Positions 17,482 to 26,707 of a stretch of 64,000 nucleotides of DNA are shown in pieces. Each line of letters starts with the position of its first letter. Position 1 is the first letter of the stretch. The DNA lies in contig JAPPBT010000066.1 of NCBI GenBank assembly GCA_026702745.1, positions 26,534 to 90,533 on the forward strand, in the 5' to 3' direction. The position numbers and the translations under genes are program-made. The notes below the pieces were generated by a model. It did not search any database. It was given only the letters and a program-made list of their open reading frames with translations, and was not told the origin of the DNA. This DNA is from Gemmatimonadota bacterium. Its GTDB lineage: Bacteria; JAAXHH01.

Positions 17482-18348
17482 ATGCCCGGAAGAGAAACCT
17501 TCACGCCAATGACGGAAAAAACGCTCGAACAGGTCGTCGGGGAGAGACCGTTCCCCGAGTATGCTGCCTGGTGGCCGGTAGGGAGCGCATTCACCGCGTT
17601 CATGTCCGATGCCATCGTCGGCGAGTGGAAGGCGCTGGAACCCGACAGCGGTGCGCTGAACGACGTCCGGGAAGATGCCGAAAAGTACATCCGGACGGTT
17701 TACGGCAGGCCGGCCAGGCAGGAGTTGGTGGAAGCCTTCGTTCACCGGGACGGTGATTCGGCGCTGCAGTCGGGCGAATTCGACGCCCTTTCCTATGCCT
17801 TCTACAGATCCGCGTTCCGGCACATCGAAAGGCATACGGACCGCTTCTATGAGGGACTGGAAAGGGAACGCCGGCTGTTCACCATCCGGGTGGGCAAGCT
17901 GTTCTTCGACCGCCTGAATCGCCACCTCGCGCTGGACCTGCCCGATGGCCTGAACACGCCGGGGCAGCTCGAAAGGTTGTCCGCCGCCATCGACCGCGTC
18001 GGCCGTTTCCTGCACGACCAGGGATATCTCCGCAGTCATTTCGCCTTCAGATTCGACGTGGACATCGAGCAGGGAGCATCTCGAACCATCCAGCATGCCG
18101 GTGAAGTCGTCTCCCGTCTGAGGGAGGGTCGACTGGCTTACGCGCTGTACGAGATGGGCTATCCCGTCATCCTCCCCTCCGCGGTTTATCTCTACCACAC
18201 GATCGGGGAAGCGCAGCATCATTCTTCCCGGACCATCGAGAACCTGTTCGGGGAAGTGGGGTACGACGCGAGGGAGACGGACGACTTCGATCCCATCGGT
18301 TATCCATCGGACATGGTGGTGGAACTCTGGGAGATCCGCAGCCTGTAG
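17482..18348 (+). CDS. Protein of unknown function (288 aa)
   Basis: I do not recognise a family. The protein is soluble and mostly helical by composition, without a signal peptide. Visible features are EYAAWWPVGSAFTAFMSD near the start, a long Arg/Glu-rich helical middle (FRHIERHTDRFYEGLERER), and GEAQHHSSRTIENLFGEVGY near the end, where paired His and Glu could bind metal. The start may be ATG 17482 or MTEKTL at 17509; neither has a strong ribosome-binding site. It follows the TPR gene by 13 bases and precedes the HalD/ArpA-like oxygenase by about 50 bases, so it may share their transcript. Confidence 0.6.
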   Translation: MPGRETFTPMTEKTLEQVVGERPFPEYAAWWPVGSAFTAFMSDAIVGEWKALEPDSGALNDVREDAEKYIRTVYGRPARQELVEAFVHRDGDSALQSGEFDALSYAFYRSAFRHIERHTDRFYEGLERERRLFTIRVGKLFFDRLNRHLALDLPDGLNTPGQLERLSAAIDRVGRFLHDQGYLRSHFAFRFDVDIEQGASRTIQHAGEVVSRLREGRLAYALYEMGYPVILPSAVYLYHTIGEAQHHSSRTIENLFGEVGYDARETDDFDPIGYPSDMVVELWEIRSL

Positions 18349-18400
18349 AGCCGATCGGTCGACGCGATCCGGGCGGCCCCGCACAGGGAGTACCAGTACC

Positions 18401-19228
18401 ATGAAAACCACAAGTCCCGCCGCGCTGGTGGATGTCCGCCGGTACCCGTTGGAAGACCTTGGCAGCCGCGACGGCCAGGCATTCCTCGAGTCCTGCCGAT
18501 CCGAGCTCGAGGAGAAATCCATTTGTGTACTCGAAGGGTTCTTGAATTCGCGTACGGTGGCCGGCATGGTGCGGGAGACCAGCGCCTTGATCCCGCTCGG
18601 TTACTACTACGACCGGCCGCGCACCAGTTACGAAGGAAACGACAACGTCGACCGGACCTGGCCCGCCGGCCATCCCCGGACCGTCGAGCATGTCAATCGA
18701 TACCGCCAGGTCCTCAACTACCAGATCCCCAACGACAGTCTCGTGCGCAGCGTGTTCCACTGGCCGGCCCTGACCGAATTCGTGCGGAGTGTGCTCGGTT
18801 TCGACACCCTGTATACGAGCGCCTGTCCCCATCTCGCCCTGACGTTGCAGATCGCGCACGAGGGAGACAGCAACGGGTGGCACTTCGATTCCAATAACGG
18901 CAATATCACGCTGCTGATCCAGGCGCCCGATGCCGGCGGGGTATTCGAATACGTACCGGACCTCAGAGCGGACCACGACGAGCACTACGACGACGTGCGC
19001 GCCGTCTTCGAAGCGCCGGGGAAACGCGTTCGCCGCACGGACATCCGGCCGGGGACGCTGGTGCTGTTCAACGGCAAGTACGCCCTGCACCGGGTGTCAC
19101 CGGTCGGTCAGACGAAACGGCCCCGGATCATCGCGATCTTCAGCTACGACAAGCGTCCGGACCAGCTATTCTCCCGGGACTATATCGAGATGGTACGCGG
19201 CTTCAGGCAGGACGCGCCCACGGGCTGA
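18401..19228 (+). CDS. HalD/ArpA-like Fe(II)/2-oxoglutarate oxygenase
   Basis: 275 residues. The segment NGWHFDSNNGNITLLIQAP followed by GGVFEYVP matches the BesD/HalD/ArpA group of small Fe(II)/2OG enzymes that act on free amino acids. Here the iron motif is H-F-D (HxD), predicting a hydroxylase; the halogenases of this group carry HxG. The distal ligand is in KYALHRVSPV and the oxoglutarate-binding Arg is likely in TKRPRIIAIFSY. Cytosolic. An AGCS amino-acid:cation symporter starts 65 bases downstream on the same strand, consistent with an amino-acid substrate. GGGAG precedes the ATG. Confidence 0.78.
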   Translation: MKTTSPAALVDVRRYPLEDLGSRDGQAFLESCRSELEEKSICVLEGFLNSRTVAGMVRETSALIPLGYYYDRPRTSYEGNDNVDRTWPAGHPRTVEHVNRYRQVLNYQIPNDSLVRSVFHWPALTEFVRSVLGFDTLYTSACPHLALTLQIAHEGDSNGWHFDSNNGNITLLIQAPDAGGVFEYVPDLRADHDEHYDDVRAVFEAPGKRVRRTDIRPGTLVLFNGKYALHRVSPVGQTKRPRIIAIFSYDKRPDQLFSRDYIEMVRGFRQDAPTG

Positions 19229-19293
19229 GCCCGCGTCCGGCAAGCGTAACGCTCGTCTGGTCGCGCAAGACCTAAAGACCGGAGCGCCTGGCC

Positions 19294-20685
19294 ATGGTTT
19301 CCATAGAACCCTACGTGGTCGCCTTTTCCGACCTGGCCTGGTCCTACGTATTCTACCTGGTCATCGGCGGCGGTGCCCTCCTGCTGCTCTACAGCCGCTT
19401 CATGCCGTTCCGGTATTTGAAGCACGCCATCGACCTGGTACGCGGCAAGTACGATAATCCCGACGACCCCGGCGACGTCTCCCATTTCAAGGCGCTGGTC
19501 GCCGCCCTCTCCGCCACGATCGGCATGGGGAACATATCCGGCGTGGCCATCGCCATCACCACGGGCGGCCCCGGGGCGATCTTCTGGATGTGGGTCAGCG
19601 CCTTCGTAGGTATGACGACCAAGTTCTTCACCTGCTCGCTGGCCGTCATGTACCGTGGGCGGGATACCGCGGGCCGCATCCAGGGCGGGCCGATGTACGT
19701 GATTTCCGAAGGCCTGGGGGGCATCTGGAAACCGCTGGCCGTCCTCTTCGCCGTCGCCGGCGTCATCGGCTGTCTCCCGCTCCTGCAGCCCAACCAACTG
19801 ATTCAGATCGTCCGGGACGTCGTTTTTTCGCCGTATCTGTCCTTCGAAGGCGGTCACTTCCGGTTCGATCTCGTCGCCGGCCTGATCCTGTCCGGTCTTG
19901 TGGCCACTGTGATTTTCGGCGGGATCACCCGCATTGCCGAAGTCGCCTCCCGCGCCGTGCCGGCCATGGTGGTCCTGTACATGGTCGCGACGCTTTGGAT
20001 CATCCTGTACAACGTGGAGGAGGTTCCAGGATACCTCGCACGAATCGTTACGGATGCCTTCACCGGTGCGGCGGTGGCGGGTGGGGTAGTCGGCACGACC
20101 ATCGTCACGGGGGTCAGGCGCGCGGCCTTTTCCAACGAGGCCGGCATCGGCACGGAAGCGTTGGCTCACGGCGCCGCGAAGACCGGAGAGCCGGTTCGGG
20201 AAGGCCTGGTCGCCATGATGGGCCCCGTTATCGATACGATGATCGTCTGTACGTGCACGGCCCTCGTGATCCTCATGACGGGCGTCTGGCAGACGACCGC
20301 GGACAACGGGGTGACGCTGACTGCAAGCGCTTTCGAAGCGGCCATGCCCGGTTACGGTGCTTACGTCCTGACCGTGTGCGTCTTCTTTTTCGCCGTAACC
20401 ACGCTGTTGACCTACTCCTACTACGGCGCCAAGTGCCTGAGCTTTCTGATCGGCGCCGGGTATGCAAAATACTACAACGCGGCCTACGTGGTATTCGTCG
20501 TAGTCGCATCCGTCGCTTCGATCGACGCGGTGATCAGTTTCGCCGATGGACTGTTTGCCCTCATGGCGATTCCTACCATGACTTCCGCCTTGCGGCTCGC
20601 GCCACGGGTAATGAAGGCGTTTCGGAAGTACAACCCTTCCGCATCTACTGGTGGAACCCCGATCGGCCGGCCTTCTCCGGCATAA
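19294..20685 (+). CDS. Sodium:alanine (AGCS) symporter family protein
   Basis: 463 residues, typical for AGCS carriers that import alanine or glycine with Na+ or H+. The hallmark is LSATIGMGNISGVAIAITTG followed by GPGAIFWMW; the sequences FSNEAGIGTEALAHGAAKT and VTTLLTYSYYGAKCLSFL are also family-typical. About ten or eleven membrane helices are visible. GGAG lies ten bases before the ATG. The adjacent HalD/ArpA-like oxygenase suggests that the imported amino acid is then hydroxylated. A short hairpin (atccgg/ccggat, 20694-20711) follows the stop. Confidence 0.92.
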   Translation: MVSIEPYVVAFSDLAWSYVFYLVIGGGALLLLYSRFMPFRYLKHAIDLVRGKYDNPDDPGDVSHFKALVAALSATIGMGNISGVAIAITTGGPGAIFWMWVSAFVGMTTKFFTCSLAVMYRGRDTAGRIQGGPMYVISEGLGGIWKPLAVLFAVAGVIGCLPLLQPNQLIQIVRDVVFSPYLSFEGGHFRFDLVAGLILSGLVATVIFGGITRIAEVASRAVPAMVVLYMVATLWIILYNVEEVPGYLARIVTDAFTGAAVAGGVVGTTIVTGVRRAAFSNEAGIGTEALAHGAAKTGEPVREGLVAMMGPVIDTMIVCTCTALVILMTGVWQTTADNGVTLTASAFEAAMPGYGAYVLTVCVFFFAVTTLLTYSYYGAKCLSFLIGAGYAKYYNAAYVVFVVVASVASIDAVISFADGLFALMAIPTMTSALRLAPRVMKAFRKYNPSASTGGTPIGRPSPA

Positions 20686-20763
20686 TGATGTGCATCCGGA
20701 AAATGCCGGATTTGGTCAAACCCGCCTGATGGTCGGTTTACTAAAAAAACCAAACAATTTGTA

Positions 20764-20792
20764 TTTACAACTTCACCTGATTACGACATATT
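20764..20792 (+). promoter_or_regulatory. Candidate promoter for the TonB-receptor pair
   Basis: TTTACA (20764-20769) and CATATT (20787-20792) lie 17 bases apart in an AT-rich stretch, giving a leader of about 85 bases. The leader holds two purine-rich sites: AGGAGGAGG near 20838 and the functional AAGGAG just before the ATG at 20885. Confidence 0.45.
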
Positions 20793-20884
20793 GTAGTTAC
20801 TACCTGTATCCCACGCCAATTCACTCTCACAAATAGGAGGAGGAATACTATCGATTCCACCATCTAATCGTAAGGAGAATCGTC

Positions 20885-23689
20885 ATGAGACACCGCAAGT
20901 ACCTTTCCTGGTTGGCCATTGGGCTGTTCGCCCTGGTTTCGACCGACGCCATGGCCCAGCAGGAAGAGGAATTGGAAGGCGTCGATTTCGTCGCTGAAGA
21001 AGTGACCGTAACCGGTTCCCGCATCAGGGGCGAAGCCGCAGAATCCACCGCCCCCGTTGTCATCCTTGCCAAGACCGAGATTCAGGAAAAGGGGCTCGCG
21101 TCCATCGGCGACGTGCTCCAGACCCTCACCGTCCAATCCAATGCCATCAATACCCAGGCCAATAACGGCGGCGACGGATCCACCCGGATCAGCCTCCGCG
21201 GACTGGGTGCCGGTCGAACACTTGTTCTGGTCAACGGCCGCCGTTTCGTGCCGGGCGGTACCGGGGCGAACTCGTCCGTCGACCTGAATTCCATTCCGGC
21301 ATCCGTCATAGAACGGATCGAGGTGCTCAAGGACGGCGCTTCGGCCGTGTACGGTTCCGATGCCGTCGGTGGTGTAGTTAACGTGATCACGCGGTCCGAC
21401 CTGGAAGGCGTGGAGTTCGAGTACTACCAGGGTGTCTCGGGCGCGGGCGACGGTGACGTGATCGACGCCAGTTTAACCGCCGGTCTGCGAAGCGGCCGGG
21501 GCAGCATCCTGTTCTCCGCGGGATACCACAACCGCAAGCCCGTCTGGACCGGCGATCGCGATTTCAGTAATGCGGACAAGGCCTACGACTGGGAGGCGAA
21601 CGACGGTACCTTCGCGACGAACGGCAGTTCGGCCACACCTGAAGGAACGATCATCGACCGGCTGGGGGCGGAAGGCAACGCGGCCTGGCAGTCGATCGTA
21701 CAAAGAGCCGGCGAGGACGCCGGGGTCTACTTTAACGCCCCATCGGGCGGATGGCGACCCATGAATTTCGGCGGTAACTCGGACGATGGCTCCGGCGACC
21801 TGTACAATTACCAGCCCGCGAATTACCTGTATACACCGCAGACCCGGTATTCCGCGTTCCTCAGCGGGAACTACCTGTTCAACGACTACCTGACCGGATT
21901 CTTCGAGGTGTCCTATACCAACCGGCAGTCGGACCAGAAGCTGGCGCCGACCCCGCTGTTTATATTCTTCGAAGATGATGTCTCGGTGTCGGCCGAGAAC
22001 CAGTACAACGAATACGGACGCGACTTTCTCGACGTGCGCCGGCGCTTCGTCGAGGCGAGCAACCGCAATTTTCTGCAGGACCTGGACACCTACCGGATCG
22101 TCCTCGGAATGGAACATGAGTTCCAGGGATTTTCCGGGGACCTGGCCTTCTCTTACGGCCGTACCAGCGGAACCAACGTCAACGAAGGCCGGTTCATCCT
22201 GAGCAATGTAAGAAGGGCGCTGGGACCCGATTCGGAATGTGTGGCACCCTGCGTACCCCTGGACCTGCTGCATGGTCCGGGTACGATTACAGAGGACATG
22301 CTTAATTACATCTCGTATACCGGAATCGCAAGGGGATATACGACCCAGAGGGTCCTGCAGTACAACCTGACCGGCGACCTGTACGACTTGCCGGCGGGGC
22401 CCCTCGCAGTGGCCGTAGGGGCATCGTCCCGGTGGGAAGCGGGTGGCTCCATTCCTGATCCCATTACCGCCACAGGCAATACCACGGGTAACAAGGAAGA
22501 AGCGACCGAGGGCGACTACTCGGTCCGCGCGGTCTACGCCGAAACCAGCATTCCCGTTTATCAGAATGATATGGGCGGCCTGAACATTTCCGCCGCCGGC
22601 CGGCTGTTCAATTACGACACCTTCGGGTCGGACTTCACATACGAAGCGGGCGCCCGGCTCGAGCTGCCTCGAGGCCTGGCCTTCCGTTCCACGTACTCGA
22701 AGGCATTCCGCGCGCCAAGCATCGCCGAGATGTTTCTGGGCCAGAGCGACAGCTTCCCGCTGGTCAGCGATCCCTGCAGCGTCGTGGACGAAGCCGGCAA
22801 TCCACGCAACCTGACCTCGCAGCAGATGCGCAACTGCGCTTCAGCGGGCGTACCGTCTGATTACGAAGACACCCGTGCACAACTCAGGGCCAGGGTCGGC
22901 GGTTCTACGGATCTCGATCCCGAGCGAGCCAACACAATGACGGCCGGTCTGGTGTACCAGCCCGAGTTCCTGGATAACCTCGACATTGCGGTCAGTTACT
23001 ACACCACCAAGATCGAGGATGAAATCGGCGCGCTCGGTGCGGGCCTGATCCTGAGCAACTGCTACTCTCAGGACAGCCCTTCGGACTGCGACAAAGTCCA
23101 GCGTGACCAGAACGGCGTGATCAGAAACATCTTCTCGACCGCCACTAACATCGGCGAGACGGAAACAAACGGGTTGGACATCGAACTGAACTACATCGAC
23201 GACACGCCCCTCGGTCTGCTATCGGCGCGGCTCGAGTCTAATTACCTCTTCGCCTACGACGTAATGCTGCCTGTAGCGGGTGGTTTCGAACTGGTACAGG
23301 GCAGGGGTTATTACGACCTGGGCGTATTCCCGAACTGGCAGCACAATGCCAATGTCGGGCTGAAGTGGGGCCGGGCATCGGCAGGTGTGAACTGGCAGTA
23401 CATCGGTAGTTTCCAGGAGTGCGAGGACGACGACTGCAAGGGCCTGTACCGTGACGATGTGGGTACGGCCCCTCCGGTCCGGGACGTGGACGCGAACCAC
23501 AGGTTCGGTATACAGGGATCCTACCGGTTCTTCACCGGCGCCGGTGGCACCGTGCTGACGGTCGGGGTGAACAACGTGTTTGACACACCGCCCTCGGTGA
23601 TCTACAATGGATTCCTTGGCACGTCGGACGCTTCGACGTACGACTACCTGGGAAGGTACTTGTACGTCAGGCTGTCCCACTTCCTGTAG
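20885..23689 (+). CDS. TonB-dependent receptor, copy 1
   Basis: 934 residues. A signal peptide (RKYLSWLAIGLFALVSTDAM, cut after AMA) is followed by a short acidic spacer and the plug domain: VTVTGSRIRGEAAESTAPVV, ISLRGLGAGRTLVLVNGRRF, IERIEVLKDGASAVYGSDAV. The rest is a 22-strand barrel ending YVRLSHFL with a terminal aromatic segment. There is no carboxypeptidase-like N-terminal extension, so it is not SusC-type. Paired Cys in the loops (for example ECVAPCVP) may form disulfides. Such receptors import siderophores, cobalamin, oligosaccharides or peptides with TonB energy. AAGGAG precedes the ATG. The next gene, 33 bases on, is a close paralogue. Confidence 0.93.
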   Translation: MRHRKYLSWLAIGLFALVSTDAMAQQEEELEGVDFVAEEVTVTGSRIRGEAAESTAPVVILAKTEIQEKGLASIGDVLQTLTVQSNAINTQANNGGDGSTRISLRGLGAGRTLVLVNGRRFVPGGTGANSSVDLNSIPASVIERIEVLKDGASAVYGSDAVGGVVNVITRSDLEGVEFEYYQGVSGAGDGDVIDASLTAGLRSGRGSILFSAGYHNRKPVWTGDRDFSNADKAYDWEANDGTFATNGSSATPEGTIIDRLGAEGNAAWQSIVQRAGEDAGVYFNAPSGGWRPMNFGGNSDDGSGDLYNYQPANYLYTPQTRYSAFLSGNYLFNDYLTGFFEVSYTNRQSDQKLAPTPLFIFFEDDVSVSAENQYNEYGRDFLDVRRRFVEASNRNFLQDLDTYRIVLGMEHEFQGFSGDLAFSYGRTSGTNVNEGRFILSNVRRALGPDSECVAPCVPLDLLHGPGTITEDMLNYISYTGIARGYTTQRVLQYNLTGDLYDLPAGPLAVAVGASSRWEAGGSIPDPITATGNTTGNKEEATEGDYSVRAVYAETSIPVYQNDMGGLNISAAGRLFNYDTFGSDFTYEAGARLELPRGLAFRSTYSKAFRAPSIAEMFLGQSDSFPLVSDPCSVVDEAGNPRNLTSQQMRNCASAGVPSDYEDTRAQLRARVGGSTDLDPERANTMTAGLVYQPEFLDNLDIAVSYYTTKIEDEIGALGAGLILSNCYSQDSPSDCDKVQRDQNGVIRNIFSTATNIGETETNGLDIELNYIDDTPLGLLSARLESNYLFAYDVMLPVAGGFELVQGRGYYDLGVFPNWQHNANVGLKWGRASAGVNWQYIGSFQECEDDDCKGLYRDDVGTAPPVRDVDANHRFGIQGSYRFFTGAGGTVLTVGVNNVFDTPPSVIYNGFLGTSDASTYDYLGRYLYVRLSHFL

Positions 23690-23722
23690 GCTGACTGAAC
23701 GGTAAACAGACGGGTCCCGGTA

Positions 23723-26542
23723 TTGATCTACGGACGAACATGGCTGTTGGCACTGTTGGCGGCGTGTTTATTCGTGGCGCCCACCAGTACCGGGATCCTC
23801 GCCCAGGACGCGGACGACCCGGACTCCCTTCAGATCGAATACGTCTTCGAAGAATTGACGGTGACCGGTTCCCGAATCCGGGGCGAGGCGGAAGGTTCGA
23901 CGGCCCCGGTGGTCATCCTCGCCCGCGAGGAGATCCGGGCCCGGGGGCTCGCCTCCGTGGGGGACGTCCTCCAGTCGCTCACGGTCCAATCAAACGCCAC
24001 CAACACCCAGGCGAATTACAGCGGTGACGGGGCCACCCGCATCAGCCTCCGCGGACTCGGCGCCCAAAGGACGCTGGTCCTGGTCAATGGCCGCAGGTTC
24101 GTGCCCGGCGGCCTCGGCGCGGACGGCGCGGTCGATCTGAATTCCCTCCCATCCACTGTCATTGAACGGATCGAAGTGCTTAAGGACGGTGCCTCCGCGG
24201 TCTACGGCTCCGACGCCGTTGGCGGAGTCGTCAACGTCATCACACGATCGGACCTGGACGGCGTGGAATTCGAGGCCTACCAGGGCGTATCGGGTGCTGG
24301 AGACGGCGCGGCCATAGACCTGGCTTTTTCCGCGGGCATCGGAAGAGACCGGGGAAACATCCTGTTTTCCGCGGGGTACCACGACCAACGGCCGGTCTGG
24401 ACCTACGAGCGTAGTTTCAGCGAAGCCGACAAAAGCTACAACTGGACGAAAAACGACGGATCCTTCACGACGAGCGGCAGTTCGGCGACGCCGGAAGGCC
24501 ATATCATCGACCGTTCGGGCGCGGCGGGGAACGACGCGTGGAAGGCGGTCAACACGGCGGCTGGTGACGAAGCCGGCGACTACTTCCTCGATCCGTCCAT
24601 GGGCTGGCGGCCCTTCAATTACGCGGGGAACTCACTGGACGGCACCGGCGACCTCTACAACTACCAGCCCGAAAACTACATCTTTACGCCACAAAAACGG
24701 TACACCACGTTCCTCGGCGGCACGCACCGGTTAAGCGACCGGCTGCGGCCGTTCTTCGAGGTGGTGTATACCAACCGGCAGTCCGAACAGAAGCTTGCGC
24801 CGACCCCGCTCTTCACCATCGAAGAAGGCACGCCGGTCTCGGCGGGCAACCGGTACAATGCGTTCGGGCGGGACTTCGTGGACGTGCGGCGCCGCTTCGT
24901 GGAAGCCGGCAACCGGATCTTCAACCAGGACCTCAGCACCTTCCGCATCGTACTGGGCGTCAAGAGCCGCCTCGCAAGCTTCGACTCGGACGTCTTCTAT
25001 GCCTTCGGGCGCACCTCCGGAACCACGGTCAACCGGGGCCGGTTCATCCGGAGCAATCTCACGAGGGCGCTGGGGCCGGACGAGGAATGCACGGGGAACT
25101 GCGTCCCCCTCGATATATTGCACGGCGCCGGGACCATCACGCCGGAGATGCTGGCCTATATCCAGTACACCGGCGTTGCCCGGGGCTACACGCAGCAGAA
25201 GATCCTGCAGTGGAACCTGACGGGCGACCTGGCGGAACTCACGCACGGTCCGCTGTCCGTGGCCGCGGGCGTGTCCTCGCGCTGGGAGTCCGGCGCCTAT
25301 ACGCCCGATCCCGTTACGGCTTCGGGCAACACCACAGGGTTTCGAACCGAAGCGACCGAGGGGGACTTCTCGGTCCGCGCCCTGTACGGTGAGTCCCGGC
25401 TGCCGGTTTACCGCGGGAACGGCATCGGGTTCCACCTGAACGCAGCGGGAAGGGCGTTTCACTACGATTCCTTCGGTGCAGGGCTGACCTACGAGACCGG
25501 AGCGGGGGTGGAACTGCCCCGGGGCCTGACGCTGCGGGCCACCTACTCCAACGCCTTCCGTGCTCCCGGCATCGCCGAGATGTTCCTCGGTGCGAACGAC
25601 GTGTTTCCCCTGGTGAGCGACCCCTGCAGCGTGGTGGACGAAGCGGGCAACCCGAGGGAGCTTACCTCGCAGCAGCGGCGGAACTGCGCCGCCGCGGGCG
25701 TCCCGTCAGGGTTGAGGGACACCCGCGCCCAGTTGCGGGCACGGGAGGGCGGGTCGACCGAACTCGAACCGGAGCGCGCGGGGATGATCACGGCAGGCAT
25801 GCGCTACCGCCCCGGTTTCGCACCGGACCTCCAGCTCGACCTGAACTACTACCGGAACCGGATCGAGGACGAGATCGGATCCCTCCCCGCGGGCGTCATC
25901 CTGAGCAATTGCTACTCGCAGGACAACCCCGCCAGTTGCGGTCAGATCGTCCGGGACCCCGCTACGAAGCTGATCTCCCACATCGTGCAGACCAATACCA
26001 ACGTCGGCGAGACCGAGACCGCCGGACTGGACCTGGAAGCTGCATACAACGGAAACACCTCCTGGGGCATCCTGTCGGCGCGGCTGGAGGCCAACCTGCT
26101 GTTCCGGTACGACCAGTTCATTCCCGCGGCCGGCGGCACGGAGGTGATCAAGGCCAGGGGATACTACGACGTGGGCGTGTTTCCCCGGTGGCGCCACAGC
26201 GCCGCGCTGGACCTCAAGTGGCGGCGCGCCTCGGCGGGACTCACGTGGGAATACACCGGTGGTTTCGTGGAGTGCGAGGACAACGACTGCAAGGGCCTGT
26301 ACCGGGCTGACGTCGTCGAGACGCCGGCCTACAGGGATGTGGAGTCCAACAGCGTACTCGGCCTTCGAGGAACGTACAGACTGTTTACCGGGGCGGGCGG
26401 TACCGTGCTGACCCTGGGGATGAACAACGTGTTCAACCAGCCGCCCGCGGTGGTCTTCAACGGGCTGCTGGGGACCTCGGATTTCTCCACCTACGATTAC
26501 ATGGGCCGGTACCTGTACCTGCGGGTGTCGCACTTTCTGTGA
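23723..26542 (+). CDS. TonB-dependent receptor, copy 2
   Basis: 939 residues, colinear with the previous receptor through nearly the whole length (same GSRIRGEA, LRGLGAQRTLVLVNGRRF, ECTGNCVP and C-terminal RVSHFL features), hence a tandem duplication. The start is a TTG at 23723, which gives the signal peptide IYGRTWLLALLAACLFVAPT; the ribosome-binding site is weak, so translation may depend on the upstream gene. Differences concentrate in extracellular-loop-like stretches, suggesting that the copies differ in ligand. No transporter or TonB genes are adjacent to hint at the ligand. Confidence 0.92.
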   Translation: MIYGRTWLLALLAACLFVAPTSTGILAQDADDPDSLQIEYVFEELTVTGSRIRGEAEGSTAPVVILAREEIRARGLASVGDVLQSLTVQSNATNTQANYSGDGATRISLRGLGAQRTLVLVNGRRFVPGGLGADGAVDLNSLPSTVIERIEVLKDGASAVYGSDAVGGVVNVITRSDLDGVEFEAYQGVSGAGDGAAIDLAFSAGIGRDRGNILFSAGYHDQRPVWTYERSFSEADKSYNWTKNDGSFTTSGSSATPEGHIIDRSGAAGNDAWKAVNTAAGDEAGDYFLDPSMGWRPFNYAGNSLDGTGDLYNYQPENYIFTPQKRYTTFLGGTHRLSDRLRPFFEVVYTNRQSEQKLAPTPLFTIEEGTPVSAGNRYNAFGRDFVDVRRRFVEAGNRIFNQDLSTFRIVLGVKSRLASFDSDVFYAFGRTSGTTVNRGRFIRSNLTRALGPDEECTGNCVPLDILHGAGTITPEMLAYIQYTGVARGYTQQKILQWNLTGDLAELTHGPLSVAAGVSSRWESGAYTPDPVTASGNTTGFRTEATEGDFSVRALYGESRLPVYRGNGIGFHLNAAGRAFHYDSFGAGLTYETGAGVELPRGLTLRATYSNAFRAPGIAEMFLGANDVFPLVSDPCSVVDEAGNPRELTSQQRRNCAAAGVPSGLRDTRAQLRAREGGSTELEPERAGMITAGMRYRPGFAPDLQLDLNYYRNRIEDEIGSLPAGVILSNCYSQDNPASCGQIVRDPATKLISHIVQTNTNVGETETAGLDLEAAYNGNTSWGILSARLEANLLFRYDQFIPAAGGTEVIKARGYYDVGVFPRWRHSAALDLKWRRASAGLTWEYTGGFVECEDNDCKGLYRADVVETPAYRDVESNSVLGLRGTYRLFTGAGGTVLTLGMNNVFNQPPAVVFNGLLGTSDFSTYDYMGRYLYLRVSHFL

Positions 26543-26707
26543 GCGGTGGGAGGACTTGGTGTTGGAGACAAATCACTGAAATCCTACTTGAGTACGTTGG
26601 TGACTGATCTGCAGGCCCGTTAACTCGAACTTCGTTTCTTCACAACTTCTGCTATGCTTCCGAAATCTGAGGGATGAGTACGCTTAAGTATCTGAACGCC
26701 GATTCTA

